Position numbers and translations under genes: made by a program. Shown here piece by piece: positions 61,965 to 64,000 of a stretch of 64,000 nt of DNA. Positions within the stretch are counted from its first letter, which is position 1. Each line of letters starts with the position of its first letter. The notes beneath the pieces were generated by a model. That model had not been told where the DNA came from. It saw only the letters and a list, made by a program, of their open reading frames with translations, and searched no databases. Origin of the DNA: an uncultured Roseobacter sp. (GTDB lineage: Bacteria > Pseudomonadota > Alphaproteobacteria > Rhodobacterales > Rhodobacteraceae); contig CANKZM010000004.1 of assembly GCA_947488305.1 (NCBI GenBank), positions 377,501-441,500 of the forward strand. Direction: 5' to 3'.

Positions 61965-62369
61965 TCAGTGCGGACGAGCGGCTAGCAACCGGTCTTCTCG
62001 AGGGATGAGTGCACGAAGCGCTTTCAGGGCCCGATAGTGTTGCTGCTCCACAAGGCCTTTCGTTGCTTCGGCCAAAACATTTCTGCTGTCCGGGTCCGTA
62101 AAGACCTGGCTGAGCTCTTCGATTTGGCGAAGGAGGGGCAAGTGAGCGTCATCCGGGCTCTTATCCCCTGATAAAACCAGTTGCATGGCAAAACACGCTC
62201 TGCGGACTGGTGTTTTTGCGTCTTCAGGATGGATGGCGTCCCTCAGCCGAAGAATATTGGCATCCGGAGTCATTATTGCGAGCCTGCTGCGTCGATCACC
62301 GTTTTCGATGACAACCCCATTGATCAGTACACGTTCCTTCGGGCTTAGTTTTAGTACAAGGCCGCTCAT
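61965..62369 (-). CDS. flbT: Flagellin mRNA regulator FlbT
   Basis: FlbT is an alphaproteobacterial post-transcriptional regulator of flagellin mRNA. The 134-residue protein matches the family: LVLKLSPKERVLINGVVIENGDRRSRLAIMTPDANILRLRDAI and the ALRALIPREDRLL end. Its ATG overlaps the flaF stop by four bases, and both follow the flagellin gene on the same strand, the canonical fliC-flaF-flbT order. Confidence 0.95.
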   Translation of the reverse strand: MSGLVLKLSPKERVLINGVVIENGDRRSRLAIMTPDANILRLRDAIHPEDAKTPVRRACFAMQLVLSGDKSPDDAHLPLLRQIEELSQVFTDPDSRNVLAEATKGLVEQQHYRALKALRALIPREDRLLAARPH

Positions 62370-62737
62370 TGACTGGATACCTCTTGTTTTAGACCCTTCA
62401 GGATTGCAGCATTTATTTCGAGCAATGGCACAGCATTTTCGCGCTTCTGCATTACTTTTGCAGAGTGTTGTCGCGTGAATTCAGAAAGATAAAGAATCCG
62501 CGCCTTAAGATCTTTTGGAAGCTGATTGTCAGGGTGGGCAACATCAGCCGCAAGCGTTGTCCACAGCTTGTTATTCTCGTGCAGTGCTTCCGCCAGTCCA
62601 GGAAAATCATCTGATTGCATCGCCCGCTTCATTCGGTGGGAAATTCTTGCAATGACTTCATATTCTGCGCTGCGGGGGGTCTTGATTGGCGCCTGAGTCG
62701 GCGCATATGCGCGTTGAGCCTGTGCGTATGCGTTCAC
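62366..62737 (-). CDS. flaF: Flagellar biosynthesis regulator FlaF
   Basis: FlaF works with FlbT to couple flagellin synthesis and export in alphaproteobacteria. The 123-residue protein shows the family N-terminus MNAYAQAQRAYA and the helical ALHENNKLWTTLAADVAHPDNQLPKDLKARILYLSEFTRQHSAKV. It lies between fliC and flbT. Confidence 0.95.
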   Translation of the reverse strand: MNAYAQAQRAYAPTQAPIKTPRSAEYEVIARISHRMKRAMQSDDFPGLAEALHENNKLWTTLAADVAHPDNQLPKDLKARILYLSEFTRQHSAKVMQKRENAVPLLEINAAILKGLKQEVSSQ

Positions 62738-62773
62738 GGTGCAACCTTTATAAACTTGAATACAACAACGGTA

Positions 62774-62801
62774 CTGAAGGCGCGGCGAGCCGCGCCTTCA
62801 G
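62774..62801 (-). terminator. GC-rich hairpin between fliC and flaF
   Basis: A twelve-base-pair perfect stem CTGAAGGCGCGG/CCGCGCCTTCAG with a four-base loop lies nine bases after the flagellin stop. There is no T run on the minus strand, so it may stabilise the abundant flagellin mRNA or partly terminate before flaF. Confidence 0.6.
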
Positions 62802-62809
62802 AGTTAGTA

Positions 62810-64000
62810 TTACCGGAAGAGCGACAGGATTGTCTGTGGTGCCTGGTTGGCAATCGACAAAGCCTGCACGCCAAGCTGCTGCTGCGTTTGCAGCGCCTGC
62901 AGTTTAGCGGAAGCGGCTTCCATGTCCGCATCCACCAGCGCGCCGATGCCGGACGTCAAGCCATCCGTCAGCTTGCTGATGAACTCAGATTGTGTCTCAA
63001 TCTGACCACCACTTGACCCCAAGGATGCTGCCGTATCGATCGAGGTCTGGATCAAACCTTCGATAGCAGCCAACGCGTCATCCGCACCTTCGTTTGTGCT
63101 CACGTCAATCGCTTCCAGCATGGAAAGGGAGCCAGCGCGTGTCGTTGCACCTTCAGTGAGATCGGAGTTCCGGATGTTTACCTGGAACGCAATCGTATCG
63201 GTCGCATCGGTGATACCGTTCGCAGATGTACCCGTCAAAGACCCGTCACCGTCGTCGACGATGTTGAAGTCATCAGCGTCAAGACCGTTTTCAACACGCC
63301 AAACATCGAAGGCAGCTTTCAGACCAGCGGCCACTTCCACAGCCGTGTCACCTTCTTGAGCGACATAAGCAATGTCAGCGGTATTGCCGTCGTCGCCATC
63401 GTTGGTTGTGTAGTCAGCTGGCGTGAAGTTGCTTGCATCTGCGTCAGTACCTGTAAGTTGAAGTACAAAGACAGTTCCAGCGGTTTGGTCAACGGACGTG
63501 CCCGCAACATCGATGACTGCACCAGCACCGTCGGTTGCGTCAACCGTTGCGGCTACAGCACCACCGTTTGCCGAACCAGCAACGTAAGTCGTTGCGGATT
63601 CCAGATAGGATGCCTTGTCTGTACCCAGGTTGACGCGATCAACGCTGATCTCGCCCGCTGTAACCGATCCGTCACCGGCGCGATCAAGAGAAGACAAGAT
63701 GTTTGACGTCTGATCAGTCGTTTCGATACCATCGTCATTCAGCAGGTTGAGACCGTTGAATTGCGCAGCGCTTACGATAGAGCCGATCTGATCTGTCAGA
63801 GCTTCAATATCAGTTTGGATTTTCGCGCGATCAACGTTCTCTTCCTGAGCGTTAACGATTTTACCTTTGATCTCAGTCAGCAGGTCAGTGATCGTTTCCG
63901 CGCCATTCAGGGCAACGCCGACAGTTGCCTGACCCAATGACAGCGAGTCGGAGATGGCTTTAAAACCCTCAACGTCCGAAGACATAACTTTCGAGATGGC
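62810..64000 (-). CDS. fliC: Flagellin, 5' end outside the window
   Basis: The protein has the conserved flagellin ends: the N-terminal D1 helix region (SLSLGQATVGVALNGAETITDLLTEIKGKIV, DIEALTDQIGSIVSAAQFNGLNLL) and the C-terminal D0/D1 helices (DADMEAASAKLQALQTQQQLGVQALSIANQAPQTILSLFR). The frame stays open through base 64000 (AISKV before the ATG of the ORF track), so the first part of the gene is missing from the window. A variable insert of roughly 200 residues, acidic and rich in Asp, Thr, Ala and Gly, sits between the conserved parts and would form the surface-exposed D2/D3 domains. flaF and flbT follow. Confidence 0.94.
   Translation of the reverse strand, partial: AISKVMSSDVEGFKAISDSLSLGQATVGVALNGAETITDLLTEIKGKIVNAQEENVDRAKIQTDIEALTDQIGSIVSAAQFNGLNLLNDDGIETTDQTSNILSSLDRAGDGSVTAGEISVDRVNLGTDKASYLESATTYVAGSANGGAVAATVDATDGAGAVIDVAGTSVDQTAGTVFVLQLTGTDADASNFTPADYTTNDGDDGNTADIAYVAQEGDTAVEVAAGLKAAFDVWRVENGLDADDFNIVDDGDGSLTGTSANGITDATDTIAFQVNIRNSDLTEGATTRAGSLSMLEAIDVSTNEGADDALAAIEGLIQTSIDTAASLGSSGGQIETQSEFISKLTDGLTSGIGALVDADMEAASAKLQALQTQQQLGVQALSIANQAPQTILSLFR

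Noticed and set aside
1-64000. CRISPR arrays, tRNA or rRNA genes, insertion sequences, prophage modules
   Set aside because: No regular direct repeats, cloverleaf-like segments, transposase or integrase motifs or structural phage gene runs were seen, apart from the isolated DUF2793 gene.

Overview
The window looks like chromosomal DNA of a motile alphaproteobacterium of the order Rhodobacterales, most likely a marine Roseobacter-group organism. The evidence is the RegB/SenC/RegA redox cluster, mitofilin (Mic60) beside hemY in a heme operon, the alphaproteobacterial flagellar genes flaF, flbT and motE, CtrA-like TTAA-N7-TTAA boxes, and moderately high GC by eye. I see no insertion sequence, prophage module, CRISPR array, rRNA or tRNA. 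Genes are densely packed, with many 1-16 base overlaps.

Layout. (1) 1-2.9 kb: the 3' part of a malyl-CoA lyase gene followed by both subunits of malate-CoA ligase (mtkA, mtkB), which together cleave malate into glyoxylate and acetyl-CoA as in the serine cycle. (2) 2.9-13.4 kb, minus strand: a PAS-only signalling protein with a perfect CtrA-type box upstream, then tsaE, amgK-like and murU-like muropeptide recycling genes, addB, addA and trxA. (3) 13.5-16.2 kb: regB diverging from senC and regA, a redox sensor/regulator system. (4) 16.2-23.1 kb: an acetyltransferase, an HD hydrolase, ahcY, DUF2853, DUF1761 and the tsaD-gpsA-yciI-EVE operon. (5) 23.1-29.3 kb: hemD, mic60, hemY and a P1B copper ATPase. 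(6) 29.2-42.2 kb, accessory metabolism: an XRE regulator, a desaturase, an ECHDC3-like crotonase lacking its catalytic acids, an isolated DUF2793/C1q-like protein, a LysR-hyuA-hyuB-SDR cluster, and a molybdenum hydroxylase pair diverging from a TetR regulator over two matching palindromes. (7) 42.4-64 kb: a large flagellar cluster in several blocks: fliF-fliH-fliN-fliP; fliL-orf-motE-motA-(MotC-like)-sltF-flhA-fliR-flhB-(FliJ-like); flgB-flgC-fliE-fliQ-flgF-flgG-flgA-flgH-second fliL; fliI; and fliC-flaF-flbT, with the flagellin running off the window end.

The flagellar block supplies the export gate (FlhA, FlhB, FliP, FliQ, FliR), export ATPase and its partner (FliI, FliH), MS ring (FliF), one C-ring protein (FliN), most rod proteins (FlgB, C, F, G, FliE), the L ring (FlgH) with the P-ring chaperone FlgA, a wall-opening lytic enzyme, the stator subunit MotA, and the flagellin with its two regulators. 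FliG, FliM, MotB, FlgI, hook and hook-filament junction genes are not in the window and must lie elsewhere.

The least explained part is the MotA neighbourhood: a small membrane-anchored coiled-coil protein, a MotE-like protein, and a 754-residue secreted protein with a beta-rich N-terminus and a helical-repeat C-terminus, which I propose as a divergent counterpart of rhizobial MotC. All functional calls rest on reading the translated sequences and on remembered family features; no database search was run.
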